Source: Verrucomicrobiaceae bacterium | Lineage (GTDB): Bacteria > Verrucomicrobiota > Verrucomicrobiia > Verrucomicrobiales > Verrucomicrobiaceae | Length of the DNA stretch: 64,000 nt | Assembly: GCA_027489965.1 (NCBI GenBank) | Contig: JAIXZA010000004.1 | Coordinates: 1 to 64,000, forward strand | Direction: 5' to 3' | Translations under genes and position numbers: made by a program | The notes under the pieces: generated by a model | Seen by the model: only the letters and a program-made list of their open reading frames with translations | Told to the model about the DNA's origin: nothing | Databases searched by the model: none | In this document: positions 51,644-61,341 of the stretch, in pieces | Numbering within the stretch: the first letter of the stretch is position 1 | How the letters are laid out: each line of letters opens with the position of its first letter

Positions 51644-52291
51644 TCAAACTGAGTCCGCTTGTAAGCGCCTGCGTCGTTTCATAAGACCCAAGATCACCAA
51701 GATGGCGACTAGTAGCCCGATAATCAGGTGGGATGCGTGCTGCGGAGGATGAACGGGGATGGACTTGGAGATGTCGCCACGGAGAAGGAGCATGGACTGG
51801 GTTTCTCCGTTTGGAAGAGTGCGCCAGAGAAGGACATCGTGCAGGCTGGTTTTCGGGATGCTGAAGGCAACTTCGGCGGCGTCCGGAACCCAGCGCCAGT
51901 GGGCTTGGAGGAATTGATGATCCTGGCCATCCTCGGCATGGGTGATGGATGGGGGCAGGGCTCCGTCTATTTGGGTGGTTTGTTGCAGCGTTAAAGGAGC
52001 TAGGTCGGTGAGCCGACGAGCCTGGCCTTGAGACTCAATGTACAGGGCATCATGCATGGCCTGCGTAGCCGTGGCGATGTCTGGAAGCATGGGGTTGCCA
52101 CCGTATTCGGCGGTGACGGTGAGCTCGATTAAGGAGCTGCCATTCAGCAGATCAAGGCGGGCGCTTAGAAAGTCGTAGCCGTGAGCAAAACTCAAGCTCG
52201 GGAAACCCAACTGGAGAAAGAAGAGAAAAGCAAACAGGGGGAACGGTTGTGTTCCCCCTGCCGCTTGAATGTTGGATGGACTGGGTCGCAT
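51644..52291 (-). CDS. Exported single-pass membrane protein of unknown function
   Basis: Not recognised. 215 aa from ATG 52291: a hydrophobic leader (PFPLFAFLFFLQLGFPSLSFA), an extracytoplasmic beta-rich domain beginning AHGYDFLSARLDLLNGSSLIELTVTAEYGG, and a C-terminal transmembrane helix (ASHLIIGLLVAILVILGLM) with an RRRR stop-transfer. The layout is like periplasmic domains anchored near a metal- or copper-handling system, but that is speculation. Its ATG overlaps the stop of the NHL gene as TAATG, so the two are translationally coupled. Confidence 0.6.
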   Translation of the reverse strand: MRPSPSNIQAAGGTQPFPLFAFLFFLQLGFPSLSFAHGYDFLSARLDLLNGSSLIELTVTAEYGGNPMLPDIATATQAMHDALYIESQGQARRLTDLAPLTLQQTTQIDGALPPSITHAEDGQDHQFLQAHWRWVPDAAEVAFSIPKTSLHDVLLWRTLPNGETQSMLLLRGDISKSIPVHPPQHASHLIIGLLVAILVILGLMKRRRRLQADSV

Positions 52292-53403
52292 TACTTGCGG
52301 TTCCAGCGGAGCACACGGCCCCACTTGTTCCACTCGGTTTCTAGGATGTTACCGTCATTATCAAAGGTGATGCCGTGCGGGCTGGTCACAATGCCTGCCT
52401 TCCAGTCTTTCGGGGCGATGCCGGGGGTATTGGTCGGCTGTGGGCTGGTGCCGAGATCGGCGACGCGCTTGCCTTCTTTGTCCCAGACGCTGACATTGCC
52501 AGCGATCTCAGCGACGCACATGAGGTCGCCATGAAAACTCGCGGAGCTTGGATTGCGCATATCGGTAGCGATTTCGCCAATCAACGCGCCATCAAGGCTG
52601 GTGTGCAGCATGCGCTTATGACCACGGTCACAGATCATGAGCCGGGCCGGTTCAAAGCGGCGATCGACAAAGATCTTGTGCGCGTTGGCGAGCTTGAGGG
52701 GCTCACCAGGGCCGCCAAAGACGGACTTAAACTTGCCCTTGCTATCAAAGACGAAGATCCAGCTCTTGCCGTAGCCGTCCACGACATAAATATCGCCATT
52801 CGGCGCGACGTCGCAGTTGGTGAGTTTCAGGCCGCCCGCAGCGCGCACACCAGGCTCTTTAGCGATGACTTTTTCGGTGCCGTTGGCGAGCTTCAGGGTG
52901 AGCTCAGTTTTGGTTTCAGCGATTTTGACACCCGAGGCGATTTCGTCCGTGCGTGGCTTGGGTTTCCCTGCGTCTTCGGCTTTCACTTTGGAAACAGTGA
53001 CAAAATCACGTTGTTCCGCAGGGAAGGAGGCGGTGGGAATCTCCATGACGATGCTGCCGTCGAGAGTGGCTTGGATGACTTTGGATTCACCCAGCACGGC
53101 GGCAAAGATAAACTCGCCTGCAGCGACTTTACGGATGACGAAGCCGTGGAGGGATGCTGGCAGGGAGAGGGCTTTGATGAACTTGCCATCTTTGCCATAC
53201 ACCTGGATGCCGGCATTGGCCTCTTGAACGCTCACATACACATTGCCTGCTGAATCCACAGCGATTTCGCCATGGCCATCACCAATGGTTTCTTTTCCAG
53301 GAGGTGGTGTGATGAAATTGGGTGCGAATTCGTAAGCGACTTCGGCGGAAGCTTTGCTGAAGAGAGCAAGGCAGGTCAGGAGCAGGATGGAGGATCTTTG
53401 CAT
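52291..53403 (-). CDS. Secreted NHL-repeat beta-propeller protein
   Basis: 370 aa with signal peptide SILLLTCLALFSKASA (ATG 53403; ATG 53415 is possible). Repeated blades read DGHGEIAVDSAGNVYVSVQ, NCDVAPNGDIYVVDGYG, KIFVDRRFEPARLMICDRGH and SPHGITFDNDGNILETEW, the NHL pattern of a six-bladed propeller. It is likely a periplasmic binding or lyase-like protein; no catalytic residues are assigned. Its stop codon overlaps the start of the downstream membrane protein gene. Confidence 0.82.
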   Translation of the reverse strand: MQRSSILLLTCLALFSKASAEVAYEFAPNFITPPPGKETIGDGHGEIAVDSAGNVYVSVQEANAGIQVYGKDGKFIKALSLPASLHGFVIRKVAAGEFIFAAVLGESKVIQATLDGSIVMEIPTASFPAEQRDFVTVSKVKAEDAGKPKPRTDEIASGVKIAETKTELTLKLANGTEKVIAKEPGVRAAGGLKLTNCDVAPNGDIYVVDGYGKSWIFVFDSKGKFKSVFGGPGEPLKLANAHKIFVDRRFEPARLMICDRGHKRMLHTSLDGALIGEIATDMRNPSSASFHGDLMCVAEIAGNVSVWDKEGKRVADLGTSPQPTNTPGIAPKDWKAGIVTSPHGITFDNDGNILETEWNKWGRVLRWNRK

Positions 53404-53496
53404 AGGTGGAACCATTTCAAACGGAAACTACCGTCTGAGTCAATCACACAAACATGAGGAATGTGATTTTGCTCGGGCTTAATCCCGCTTTGAACT

Positions 53497-54978
53497 CTAG
53501 GCTTCGAGCAATTTCGTGCTGAGCCGATCGACCATGCTGCGGAAATCGGAAGTGTCTGTCATGCGTTTGCTCACGACTTTGCAGGCGTGGATCACGGTGC
53601 CATGATCGCGGCCACCAAACTCTTCACCGATTTGGATCAGCGGTAGTTTGATCATCTGACGAGTCAGATACATGGCGACTTGGCGGGCCTCGGCGATGTT
53701 TTTAGGCCGACGTGGTCCAGTGAGATCGCTGACGCGCAAATCGTATTGTGTGGCAACAGCGCGCTGCACGCGATCGACCGTCACGCATTTAGTCGGCTCA
53801 TCATCGATCACGTCATGCAGAAAGGTAGCCAGGGCCGTTTCATTGGCCATGGTGCCTTCGAGAGACACATGGGCGGCGACGCGCATGAGGGCGCCTTCGA
53901 GTTTGCGCACGTTGGCGCGGATACGCTGGGCAATGAACTCGAGGATCCAGGGTTCGAGGGAGACATTGAAGTCGTGCATCTTCCGGCGCAGGATGGCGAC
54001 GCGGGTTTCAAAATCTGGCGTCTGGATCTGGGTGGTGAGACCCCACTCAAAACGTGACACGAGACGAGCTTCGAGATTCTTGATATCGCTCGGGGCTCGA
54101 TCACTGGCTAAGACGATCTGCTTAGCGTTATTGAAGAGCTCATTGAAGGTGTGGAAGAACTCTTCCTGAGTGCTGTCTTTGCCCTCAAAGAACTGCACGT
54201 CATCAATCAGCAGGACATCGACCTTGCGATACTTTTGGCGGAACTGAGTGAAGCTTTGTTTTTTGATGGCTTCGACGTATTCATTGGTGAACTGCTCAGA
54301 GGTCACATAACGAACGATGGCCTTCTTTTTGCGGGCAAGGACTTCCTGACCTATGGCCTGCATGAGGTGGGTTTTTCCCAAGCCCGTAGCGCCATAAAAA
54401 AACAGGGGATTGTAGATGCGTCCGGGTTTCTCTGCGACGGCGCGCGCGACAGCTGCGGAGTAACTGCTGTTCGAGCCGACAACGAAGCTGTCAAAATTAA
54501 ATTTGGCGTTCAGTCCAGCATCTGAAAAAGAACGAATGCTCAGAGATTCGTCAGTGACGTGTGGGCTGGCAGCTGGGCGGTCGTCGTGATGGCGAGTGGA
54601 GATGACACGAGCGGCTTTCTTTTCGACACTGGCATCAATGCTCAGCGGACGCAGTACTTCGGAGCTGACTTCATACTCGATGCTGCCAGCAGCGCCGAGA
54701 ACTTCGGCGACGGCATCGGTGACTGTGCCAGAAAAATTGCTCTCGATCCAGAGTTGATGGATCGGGTTGGGAACATGCAGGACAACACGATTGTTAGCGA
54801 TGCGTGCGGTAGTGCCTGAAAAACAGCGGGTGTAGTTATCATGCCCGAGCTTCTTCATGAGCAAGGTGCAGATTTTGTCCCAGTCGGACGGCACTACTTT
54901 GAAGAGATCTTGTTCAGGCTTTGCTGTGTCTGGGCTGTCTTCTTTGGAGAGATTAGTGTCTGCATAGGCGGTCTCCAT
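53497..54978 (-). CDS. dnaA: Chromosomal replication initiator protein DnaA
   Basis: 493-aa AAA+ initiator that unwinds oriC. Domain I spans about 28-110 (WDKICTLLMKKLGHDNYTRCF), followed by a variable domain II. The AAA+ domain starts at FNFDSFVVGSNSSYSAAVARAV, with Walker A GATGLGKT at 196-203, Walker B VDVLLIDDVQFF and DRAPSDIKNLEARLVSRFEWGL. The C-terminal domain IV carries the DNA-binding signature GGRDHGTVIHACK. ATG 54978. It is isolated from dnaN/gyrB, and its upstream region shows no DnaA-box cluster. Confidence 0.96.
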   Translation of the reverse strand: METAYADTNLSKEDSPDTAKPEQDLFKVVPSDWDKICTLLMKKLGHDNYTRCFSGTTARIANNRVVLHVPNPIHQLWIESNFSGTVTDAVAEVLGAAGSIEYEVSSEVLRPLSIDASVEKKAARVISTRHHDDRPAASPHVTDESLSIRSFSDAGLNAKFNFDSFVVGSNSSYSAAVARAVAEKPGRIYNPLFFYGATGLGKTHLMQAIGQEVLARKKKAIVRYVTSEQFTNEYVEAIKKQSFTQFRQKYRKVDVLLIDDVQFFEGKDSTQEEFFHTFNELFNNAKQIVLASDRAPSDIKNLEARLVSRFEWGLTTQIQTPDFETRVAILRRKMHDFNVSLEPWILEFIAQRIRANVRKLEGALMRVAAHVSLEGTMANETALATFLHDVIDDEPTKCVTVDRVQRAVATQYDLRVSDLTGPRRPKNIAEARQVAMYLTRQMIKLPLIQIGEEFGGRDHGTVIHACKVVSKRMTDTSDFRSMVDRLSTKLLEA

Positions 54979-55223
54979 GATGTTGAGTGATGCTGAAATA
55001 AGAGTGAGGCGGGAGGATAAAATTGGCGCTGTATCGGGAGAAGCAGCGCCGCAGTTATTTTTTGAAATTACTTCTCCTGTTTATGACAGAAATGACACGT
55101 TTGAAAGTGAATCTTGAATCATTTTTTAAACTCTCTTTTTTGAGAGTCTTAATATGTAAAAAAGATCCTTTGCATATCTTAAATATCTCTGAGGCAAGTA
55201 GTAGACTGAGGGGCTAAAAACAA
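54979..55223. other. AT-rich region upstream of dnaA
   Basis: No gene is supported here. It holds the presumed dnaA promoter, which was not resolved, and a perfect small inverted repeat ACTCTC/GAGAGT around six T at 55130-55147. No TTATNCACA box cluster typical of oriC was found. The ThuA-like gene's terminator begins at 55224. Confidence 0.45.
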
Positions 55224-55253
55224 AGGGGCGGACGTCTGCAAACGTCCGCCCCT
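55224..55253 (-). terminator. Intrinsic terminator of ThuA-like gene
   Basis: Perfect 12-bp stem AGGGGCGGACGT (55224-55235) and ACGTCCGCCCCT (55242-55253) with a six-base loop. On the minus strand it is followed by TTGTTTTT, 29 bases past the stop of the upstream gene. Confidence 0.92.
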
Positions 55254-55282
55254 GATGGGTAACCCATCATCTCTTGAAAGGC

Positions 55283-56239
55283 TTATGGCGCTTTGGGTGC
55301 GCTGCTCGGTTTTGGCTTCGCGGGTGCCTTTGGTTTTTGCGGCACATAAGGTGGATTGGTTCCAGCTCCAGGCGCCGCGGTGATGAGGTTCGCAGGCACA
55401 TCGGCCTTCACGGTTCCTAAAGCCCAGTGGATGCCACCAATGAGGATCTTTTGAAAGGTGGGATTGGTCCACACATCTTCACGATGTCCCATGGCGGTGT
55501 ACCAGACGCGTCCTTCGCCTTCTTTGCGTGCCCAGGTGCTTGGATAAGCGGGGCGTCCATACATGCTGCCTTCCATGGCGGGTGAATCAATGGTGGTTAG
55601 GACATGGATGTCATCACGGAAGTCCTTGAGTGAATACCATTCTTCTTGAAAAGCGAAGTCCTTGTCAATGCTTTCAAAGCCAGGGAAGCCAGGATTGATC
55701 ACAGTATTTTTAGCGACTTGCTGGGCACCGTGAATGATGAACTCAGCACCGAGAAAGCGCACGTAAGGATCGGCTTTTTCGCCATGATTCAGATAACGTT
55801 CAGGACCTTTCACCGCTTCGTTATCGGTGTGGAAGGTGTCACTGGCGGAGTGGGTGCCGATGAAGCCTTTGCCTGCTTTGACGAAATCAAACAGAGCCTG
55901 CTTGCCCTCGGCTGACATGGGTGGGTTTTTATCAGTTCCTTCTTCCAAGAGATTGCCTGTAGTGTAGAAGAAAACGGCATCAAACTGGGCCAAGTACTCT
56001 TTGCTGAATTTGCTGCCATCTTTGGAGAACTCAAAGTCCCAGCCCTCTTTTGCACCAAGCTCTAAAAGTACTTTTTCGGCGTGGCTGGGCTGACCATTTT
56101 TCCACGAAATCACACTATGCTCAAAGCCGCTGGATTTGGAGAAAAAGAGGATGTGCGGCTTCTTGGAGTCAGAGGCTGAAAAGGCCAGTCCGATGGCAAG
56201 GCCAAGGCAGGCGAGTGGAGCGAGGATTTTGGATAACAT
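55283..56239 (-). CDS. Secreted ThuA-like protein
   Basis: 318 aa from ATG 56239, with a signal peptide (KILAPLACLGLAIGLAFSA). The ThuA (trehalose-utilisation, glutamine-amidotransferase-like) domain shows HILFFSKSSGFEHSVI, FDAVFFYTTGNL, GKGFIGTHSASDTFH, GAEFIIHGAQQ and RVWYTAMGHREDVW, followed by a Pro/Ala/Lys-rich tail. ThuA proteins are linked to sugar metabolism, notably 3-keto-sugar processing alongside Gfo/Idh enzymes, and abound in this phylum. Substrate unknown. Ends in a strong terminator. Confidence 0.9.
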   Translation of the reverse strand: MLSKILAPLACLGLAIGLAFSASDSKKPHILFFSKSSGFEHSVISWKNGQPSHAEKVLLELGAKEGWDFEFSKDGSKFSKEYLAQFDAVFFYTTGNLLEEGTDKNPPMSAEGKQALFDFVKAGKGFIGTHSASDTFHTDNEAVKGPERYLNHGEKADPYVRFLGAEFIIHGAQQVAKNTVINPGFPGFESIDKDFAFQEEWYSLKDFRDDIHVLTTIDSPAMEGSMYGRPAYPSTWARKEGEGRVWYTAMGHREDVWTNPTFQKILIGGIHWALGTVKADVPANLITAAPGAGTNPPYVPQKPKAPAKPKPSSAPKAP

Positions 56240-56296
56240 AGGGAGCGGGGAGTGATGAAGGATGACGTGTCCTCCGAAGCTCAAAGAGCGAAGGGG

Positions 56297-56320
56297 GAAG
56301 GATGAAGGATGAAGGATGAA
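56297..56320. repeat. GGATGAA triplet tandem repeat
   Basis: The heptamer GGATGAA occurs three times in tandem between the ThuA-like and TIGR03943 genes. A short simple repeat, possibly variable. Confidence 0.5.
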
Positions 56321-56328
56321 CCGAGGTT

Positions 56329-57543
56329 TTAGTAAATCATGGCGTCTGCGGGCGCCGTGGTTTCTTCGATCTTGGTTGCCTGGATGATGGGCACCATTTG
56401 ATCACCTTCTTTTTTATACGACATGGTGCCGATGACTTTCACCCAGGTCATGTCTTTGAACTCAGGGGCCTTTTTGCCAAAATCGACTGGCACTGAGTAG
56501 GGGCGTGCATCGGCTGCACAGCACTGGACTAACATTCGGAAAACACGCAGGCGATGACCGTCGGCATTGTTGACTTTTTCTGGCAACACTTGTGCGGTGG
56601 TCTCGACCGGTTGACCCGTGATGGCTTTCTGCACTTCGGCATCACCTGCGGTGTAGTAGATCTCAGGCACTTCGAGGATGAAGTTGCCTTCTTTGCTCTG
56701 AGGAACCTGTTTTTTTAGATCTTCTAACGTGAAGCTGCCATAACTTTGAGCTTTTTCGGGAGCTTTAGGAGAAGCTTTAACGACGGCATCAGGCTGCGTA
56801 AATTGGGCAGGTGGCGGCAGAGGAGCGCTAGGCTGCGGGGTGACATTGGGTTTAGGGCGCTCAACTTTGGCTTCCGGTGTCTCGGTGCGTAGGGTGAATT
56901 TGTCAGCGTTTGAGGTGTCGCTGTAATTCGGATTGTACAATCCCTTGTTGGTGACTGCATTGGCGCTGTAGCGATCCGGCGATTGAAAAGCAGCCCAGGT
57001 CAGAGGGGCACTCAGAACCATGAGAGCGGCAATACGCCCCGGCCAGCTGCTTTCAGCAAGGATACCGTGGCTGTGATCGTGGTTTGCGTGGTCATGCCCA
57101 TGCCCATGCCCATGATCATGATCATGACCGCAGCCAACGTGGTGTTGGTGGCCATGGTCGTGACCACAGCCTTCGTGATGGGTGTGATCAGACTCACATT
57201 CGGGGCCATGCTGGTGGTCATGATCATGACTGTGATCGTGGCCGCAAGTGCTGTCATGTTTGTGCCCGTGATCATGGCCGCAGCCTCCATGATGATCGTG
57301 GGAGTGGTCATGATCGCAGCCGTGGGCTTCACAGCCAGCGTCTTCCGCATTGGTCGTGAAAAGATTGAAGAGTGCGACGACGGCTAATCCAATGCCTGAG
57401 ATGAGCACCATCTGACGGAAGATGCCATCTGGCGGTAAATAAGCTGCTACACGGCCACTCATGTGAAAGTAGAGCAGCACAGCGCTCCAAAGCAGCAGAA
57501 TGAGAATGCTGAGGAAATGAATGATGGTACGAGGTCCAGACAT
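56329..57543 (-). CDS. TIGR03943/DUF1980 protein with histidine-rich metal-binding insert
   Basis: 404-aa partner of a DUF318 permease (YcgQ type). Two N-terminal membrane helices (about 7-26 and 44-63) are followed by a charged loop, residues 71-160, holding 34 His and 7 Cys with [12 protein letters not shown] units. A third helix (about 168-186), a Pro-rich linker and the conserved soluble C-terminal domain with [17 protein letters not shown] follow. Known members lack so large an insert. It likely binds zinc, nickel or copper, which would make the pair a metal transporter; that is inference. The permease gene precedes it by seven bases (stop to start). Confidence 0.86.
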   Translation of the reverse strand: MSGPRTIIHFLSILILLLWSAVLLYFHMSGRVAAYLPPDGIFRQMVLISGIGLAVVALFNLFTTNAEDAGCEAHGCDHDHSHDHHGGCGHDHGHKHDSTCGHDHSHDHDHQHGPECESDHTHHEGCGHDHGHQHHVGCGHDHDHGHGHGHDHANHDHSHGILAESSWPGRIAALMVLSAPLTWAAFQSPDRYSANAVTNKGLYNPNYSDTSNADKFTLRTETPEAKVERPKPNVTPQPSAPLPPPAQFTQPDAVVKASPKAPEKAQSYGSFTLEDLKKQVPQSKEGNFILEVPEIYYTAGDAEVQKAITGQPVETTAQVLPEKVNNADGHRLRVFRMLVQCCAADARPYSVPVDFGKKAPEFKDMTWVKVIGTMSYKKEGDQMVPIIQATKIEETTAPADAMIY

Positions 57544-57550
57544 AACGGTG

Positions 57551-58531
57551 TTATTTGGTGGCGAGTTTTTGGATCACAAGCATCCAGGGTTCCGAAAGAC
57601 AGCCAATGAGGATGAACAGGCCGATGAGCAGCGCCATGACGACACGGCGTTTGAAGACGGCCGAATACATGAACAGAAGCTTGATGTCCATCATCGGACC
57701 AAAGACCAGGAAGGCTAATTTAGCGGCCATAGAGAAGGCTGCCATCGGCGCGGCAATGAAGGCATCGGACGTGCTGCAAAGAGAAAGCACCATGGCTAAG
57801 CCCATGATGGCTGGCAGGGCCATCCACTCACTGCTAGCGACGGTGTCCAGGATGGATTGATTGACTTGGGTATTGAAGACCGAAGTGATAATCACACCGA
57901 TGGTGAAATACATCGCCGTATCCAAGAAATCGCCCATGGCGGTGCGCATGGCGTGCACGAGTTTGGCATTGAAGTTTTTTGCTGGGGCAGGAGGCGCGTC
58001 CTCTGGGAGTGGAGCGCTGATGCCTTCGACCACCTTGGCCTGCAAAATTTGAGATGGGCGGAAACGCAGCACGATCAGGCCGACGATTACGGCGACCAGA
58101 TAGCCAAGGGAAAGACGTGAGAGCGTCATCGTTGCATTGCCGATGTCGCCAATGCCGCCAACTTTTTGAAATTCCTTAAATGCCGTCAGGGTGCTGATCG
58201 CCACGATGGGGTTCATGATCGGAGCCGAGAGCATGTAAGTGACCGCACAAGAGATAGGCAATCCTTTTTGAACCAGGCGGCGAATCACCGGCACTACCGC
58301 GCACTCACAAACCGGAAAGACAAGGCCTAGGAAGCCAGCGGCGAAGGTTGCTACCACTCGATTTTTAGGCAGCACCTTATCCAGCAGCCTGGAATCGAGG
58401 AAAGCGGCGATCAGGCCCGAAAGCACCGTGCCGATCATGATGTATGGGGCACCCTCGAAAAGGATGCTGAGAAAGGCCATCAGGACATCCCCGATGCGGC
58501 TGGGTTCTGGCAGAGCGGCTAAAAGAAACAT
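57551..58531 (-). CDS. DUF318 (ArsP/YraQ-type) permease
   Basis: 326 aa from ATG 58531 (29 codons upstream to 58618 are not conserved). Integral membrane permease of PF03773: the first half has [15 protein letters not shown] and [18 protein letters not shown] with the characteristic Cys-Glu-Cys. The second half repeats [19 protein letters not shown] and [18 protein letters not shown], the conserved D-K-L motif. Relatives export or carry oxyanions and organoarsenicals. Here it is paired with a His-rich TIGR03943 protein, pointing to a metal cation. Divergent from the beta-lactamase-fold gene. Confidence 0.88.
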   Translation of the reverse strand: MFLLAALPEPSRIGDVLMAFLSILFEGAPYIMIGTVLSGLIAAFLDSRLLDKVLPKNRVVATFAAGFLGLVFPVCECAVVPVIRRLVQKGLPISCAVTYMLSAPIMNPIVAISTLTAFKEFQKVGGIGDIGNATMTLSRLSLGYLVAVIVGLIVLRFRPSQILQAKVVEGISAPLPEDAPPAPAKNFNAKLVHAMRTAMGDFLDTAMYFTIGVIITSVFNTQVNQSILDTVASSEWMALPAIMGLAMVLSLCSTSDAFIAAPMAAFSMAAKLAFLVFGPMMDIKLLFMYSAVFKRRVVMALLIGLFILIGCLSEPWMLVIQKLATK

Positions 58532-58752
58532 GGTTGTCTGTTCTAAACGTTGCCAGCACCACGATTCAAGCGGGAAACTCTGCTGAATCTCATGACAGAG
58601 CACCGGAATGAACTCCAACAGACTCGGGGATGCCCACGGATGGTATTTTTAAATCAGCATCCAGTAACCTAGATTCGGGAATCGGTCCCTATCAGTCGTT
58701 TTCCCGCGCGAAACCATTTGCCGCCTCTCCAGCATTGGCGCACGGACACACG

Positions 58753-59943
58753 ATGACTTTCGCCTGCACCGCCCTGCGCCACATGCTTCTGCATTCTTAC
58801 GCGCTACTCTCCCTCGGCGCAGCCGCAGCGGCCTATGCGCAGGATCTCCGTCCCAGCGCGGAACTTGTCTCCGCCATCGATCGTCTCGTGGCCAGGAACG
58901 GTATCGATGACGACAGCCCCGGCGTCGCCATCTTCATCCGCGTGCCCGGTAAGTTGCATTTTCAAAAGGGCTACGGTTTGGCCAATGTGAAGGCGCAGGC
59001 TGCCATCACGCCCACCACGTTGTTTGAACTCGCCTCCTGCTCCAAGCCCTTCACCGCCACCGCCATCCTCATCCTGCAAGATCGCGGCCTGCTCACGCTT
59101 GATGACGACGTGCGCGACTACATCCCCGAGCTGCCCGAATACGACCGCGACAATCCCATCCTCATTCGCGATCTCCTCCAGCACACCTCAGGCCTGCCCG
59201 AATACTTCGATTTTGATGATGAAGGCGTACCAATGCGCCACAAGACCTACGCCGTGAACGAGGACTACCTCGGCATGTTCGCCAAGTTGAAGAAGGACTA
59301 CCCGCTGCAGTTTCGCACCGGCAGCAAGTTTGAGTACACCAACAGCAACTTCCTCCTGCTCGCCAGCATCGTGCAACGCGTGGCGAAGAAACCCTTCGGA
59401 GAATTTGTGCGCGACGAGATCTTCATCCCCGCCGGCATGAATCACACCTTCATCTGCCAGAACCCGAAATCCGTGCCGCAAGAGGACGAAGAAGAATACA
59501 ACCGCGCCTTCGGCTACGAATGGCATGAGAAAAAAGAAATCTGGAAGCCCAGCTGGGGCACCCCGCCCGATTGGTCACAGAAAGTCATGGTCGTGGGAGA
59601 CGGCGCTGTGTGGTCAAACCTCGAAGACATGGCCAAATGGGACAGCGCCGTGCGCGCCAAGAAATTCCTCAAACCCGCCACCTGGAAGGAAGCGCTTACA
59701 CCTTCCACGACACGCAAAGGCAAGGTGCTGGAGTATGGCAAAGGCTGGTTCATTTACGCCAACAACGACGGATCTGTCTATGGCTACGGCCACGACGGCA
59801 CCTGGGCCGGATTTGAAAACAGCTACTACCGCCACCTCGGCAGCAATCGCAGCACCGTCATCCTCAGCAATCGCGACACGCTCGACACCGATGACCTCTG
59901 GACAGCTCTGGACGCACTGGTGGAAAAGCATGTGGGGGAGTGA
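58753..59943 (+). CDS. Secreted serine beta-lactamase-fold hydrolase (class C-like)
   Basis: 396 aa from ATG 58753, with a signal peptide ending AAAAAYAQ. The catalytic SxxK is S95-C-S-K98 in FELASCSKPFTATA, the second motif is YTNSN, and the third is YGHDGTW (HxG). This is the beta-lactamase-related/EstB and D-aminopeptidase-like group, and activity as an esterase or peptidase is more likely than resistance. The codons are strongly C-ending compared with the adjacent permease pair, which hints at a different compositional history. Upstream in-frame residues (from 58630) are not signal-like. Confidence 0.88.
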   Translation: MTFACTALRHMLLHSYALLSLGAAAAAYAQDLRPSAELVSAIDRLVARNGIDDDSPGVAIFIRVPGKLHFQKGYGLANVKAQAAITPTTLFELASCSKPFTATAILILQDRGLLTLDDDVRDYIPELPEYDRDNPILIRDLLQHTSGLPEYFDFDDEGVPMRHKTYAVNEDYLGMFAKLKKDYPLQFRTGSKFEYTNSNFLLLASIVQRVAKKPFGEFVRDEIFIPAGMNHTFICQNPKSVPQEDEEEYNRAFGYEWHEKKEIWKPSWGTPPDWSQKVMVVGDGAVWSNLEDMAKWDSAVRAKKFLKPATWKEALTPSTTRKGKVLEYGKGWFIYANNDGSVYGYGHDGTWAGFENSYYRHLGSNRSTVILSNRDTLDTDDLWTALDALVEKHVGE

Positions 59944-60103
59944 TTTAGAAAGCCCTCCAGTCTCCGCGCCATGTTCAGGGCCAATCCAACTAGCCACCTC
60001 AAAAAGCAATTTTCTGCCAATCAACTCGGCTGAAACCCAATCCTCCGCCGAATGTGGAATCCAACACCCATAAAGCCATCACAGACGTATCTGAGGTGAC
60101 TTC

Positions 60104-60859
60104 ATGAGGCGCTCCAAGTTTCTCCAATTCATGACGGCATTGGCAGCACTGCCATTGTCGGCTTGTCGCCTGCTTCTCCCTCAGCCGACGCGGCCCCTGC
60201 GGAAGCTCCAATTTGAACCCAACGGAAACGAGGCTCGGGAACTCGTGCTGCTCTTGCCAGGACGATTGAGTCCGCCTGAGGAGTTTGTTCAATTCGGCAT
60301 GATCGACCTTATCCAGAAGGCCCGGCCCATGGCGCGAATCGTGGCTCCCGATCTGCATCTGGGCTATTACATGAGTGGTCTGGCGGATACCTGCCTGCAT
60401 GAGGAAATCATTGGCCCGGCAAAAAAACAGGGGCTGAGGGTAACAGTCATCGGTGTCTCTATGGGTGGACTCGGGGCACTCACCTACTCCCTTCGCTACT
60501 CTGGGCAGGTGGACGAAATGTTTCTCCTCTCGCCCTTTGTTGGCGACAAGGCGCTGTTGGCTGAGATCGAGCAAGCTGGCGGCCTGGAGAAATGGGAGAG
60601 CTCAGTAGGCACTCCGCGCAGCAAGGCCGAGGCGCTGCAGAAAATGTGGATGGAGATGAAGCGCCAGTGGCTTTCTCGTTCAGGCCCGCCTTTTCCCATC
60701 GCGCTCGCCTTGGGGAAGAGCGACCGACTGCTGTCCAGCAATCGATTCTTTGCGCGCTCCATCTTGAAGCCGCATCAACTGATCGAGATCGAAGGCGGGC
60801 ACGAGTGGGATTGCTGGAAAAGAGGAACGCAGATCCTACTCTCGAAGTCGAAGGGCTGA
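60104..60859 (+). CDS. Alpha/beta-hydrolase lipoprotein
   Basis: 251 aa with a lipoprotein leader MRRSKFLQFMTALAALPLSAC (lipobox LSAC). The alpha/beta-hydrolase core shows the strand-loop LVLLLPGRL, nucleophile elbow GVSMGG, an acid candidate in LGKSDR and the His in EGGHEWDCW. Substrate unknown. ATG 60104 follows a 160-bp gap after the beta-lactamase-fold gene. Its 3' end is overlapped on the minus strand by a probable gene remnant. Confidence 0.82.
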   Translation: MRRSKFLQFMTALAALPLSACRLLLPQPTRPLRKLQFEPNGNEARELVLLLPGRLSPPEEFVQFGMIDLIQKARPMARIVAPDLHLGYYMSGLADTCLHEEIIGPAKKQGLRVTVIGVSMGGLGALTYSLRYSGQVDEMFLLSPFVGDKALLAEIEQAGGLEKWESSVGTPRSKAEALQKMWMEMKRQWLSRSGPPFPIALALGKSDRLLSSNRFFARSILKPHQLIEIEGGHEWDCWKRGTQILLSKSKG

Positions 60860-61072
60860 ATGCCCGCCTGCCAACTGATTGCTTTTGAGTATCTCAGGTT
60901 CATCTGGCCTTGAGTTAGGCTTGCATTCAACACCAGCGATTTTGTCAATCATGGCAAAGCCAGTAGTAGAAAAAGACCAGGCATTAACTGCGGTACCGAA
61001 ACTTCTTGGATGCCCATGGATGTCCAGCTCAAAGATGACCGAAGCCTCGTTCTCAAAGCCGATTGAATCTCC
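60836..61072 (-). pseudogene. Probable remnant of an unidentified gene
   Basis: The minus strand is open for 78 codons between a TAA (61073-61075) and a TAG (60836-60838). It has no credible start codon but a protein-like composition: FENEASVIFELDIHGHPRSF, then AVNAWSFSTTGFAMIDKIAG. An ATG at 61093 is separated from it by only five codons and the TAA, as if a nonsense change broke the gene. It overlaps 24 bases of the hydrolase gene. No family is recognised. Confidence 0.35.
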
Positions 61073-61341
61073 TTAGGTCGAAGTGATCCTCATTTGCCCA
61101 ATATCAGAAATAGCTTGGCACAGGGATTGGGGGAGCTATGCTCGTATTCTCTGAGTAGGTTTTTCTGCATTTCGCCGCTTCAATTATCCAGCGCTTCAAG
61201 TCTAAGAGAAGACGCTCGCTGTTGATATTACTTCATCTTTTTTCCTTCAAAACTTACCCTTATCTCTTATCCCTGAGGTATTGCCGAATCCGTTTCTACA
61301 ACAACAATTTCCGATCAAAGTCTTTCACTCACTGACTCACT
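60860..61341. other. Intergenic region before FG-GAP gene
   Basis: 482 bases on the plus strand without a supported gene. The left half matches the minus-strand remnant. The right half is AT-richer and presumably holds the promoter of the large surface-protein gene; none was resolved with confidence. Confidence 0.5.

Noticed and set aside
54979..55223. oriC next to dnaA
   Set aside because: AT-rich but no DnaA-box cluster was found, and dnaN or gyrB do not adjoin.
61116..61130. Sigma-54-like element TGGCAC-N5-TTGG
   Set aside because: The essential -12 GC is GG, and the site lies 212 bp from the gene start.
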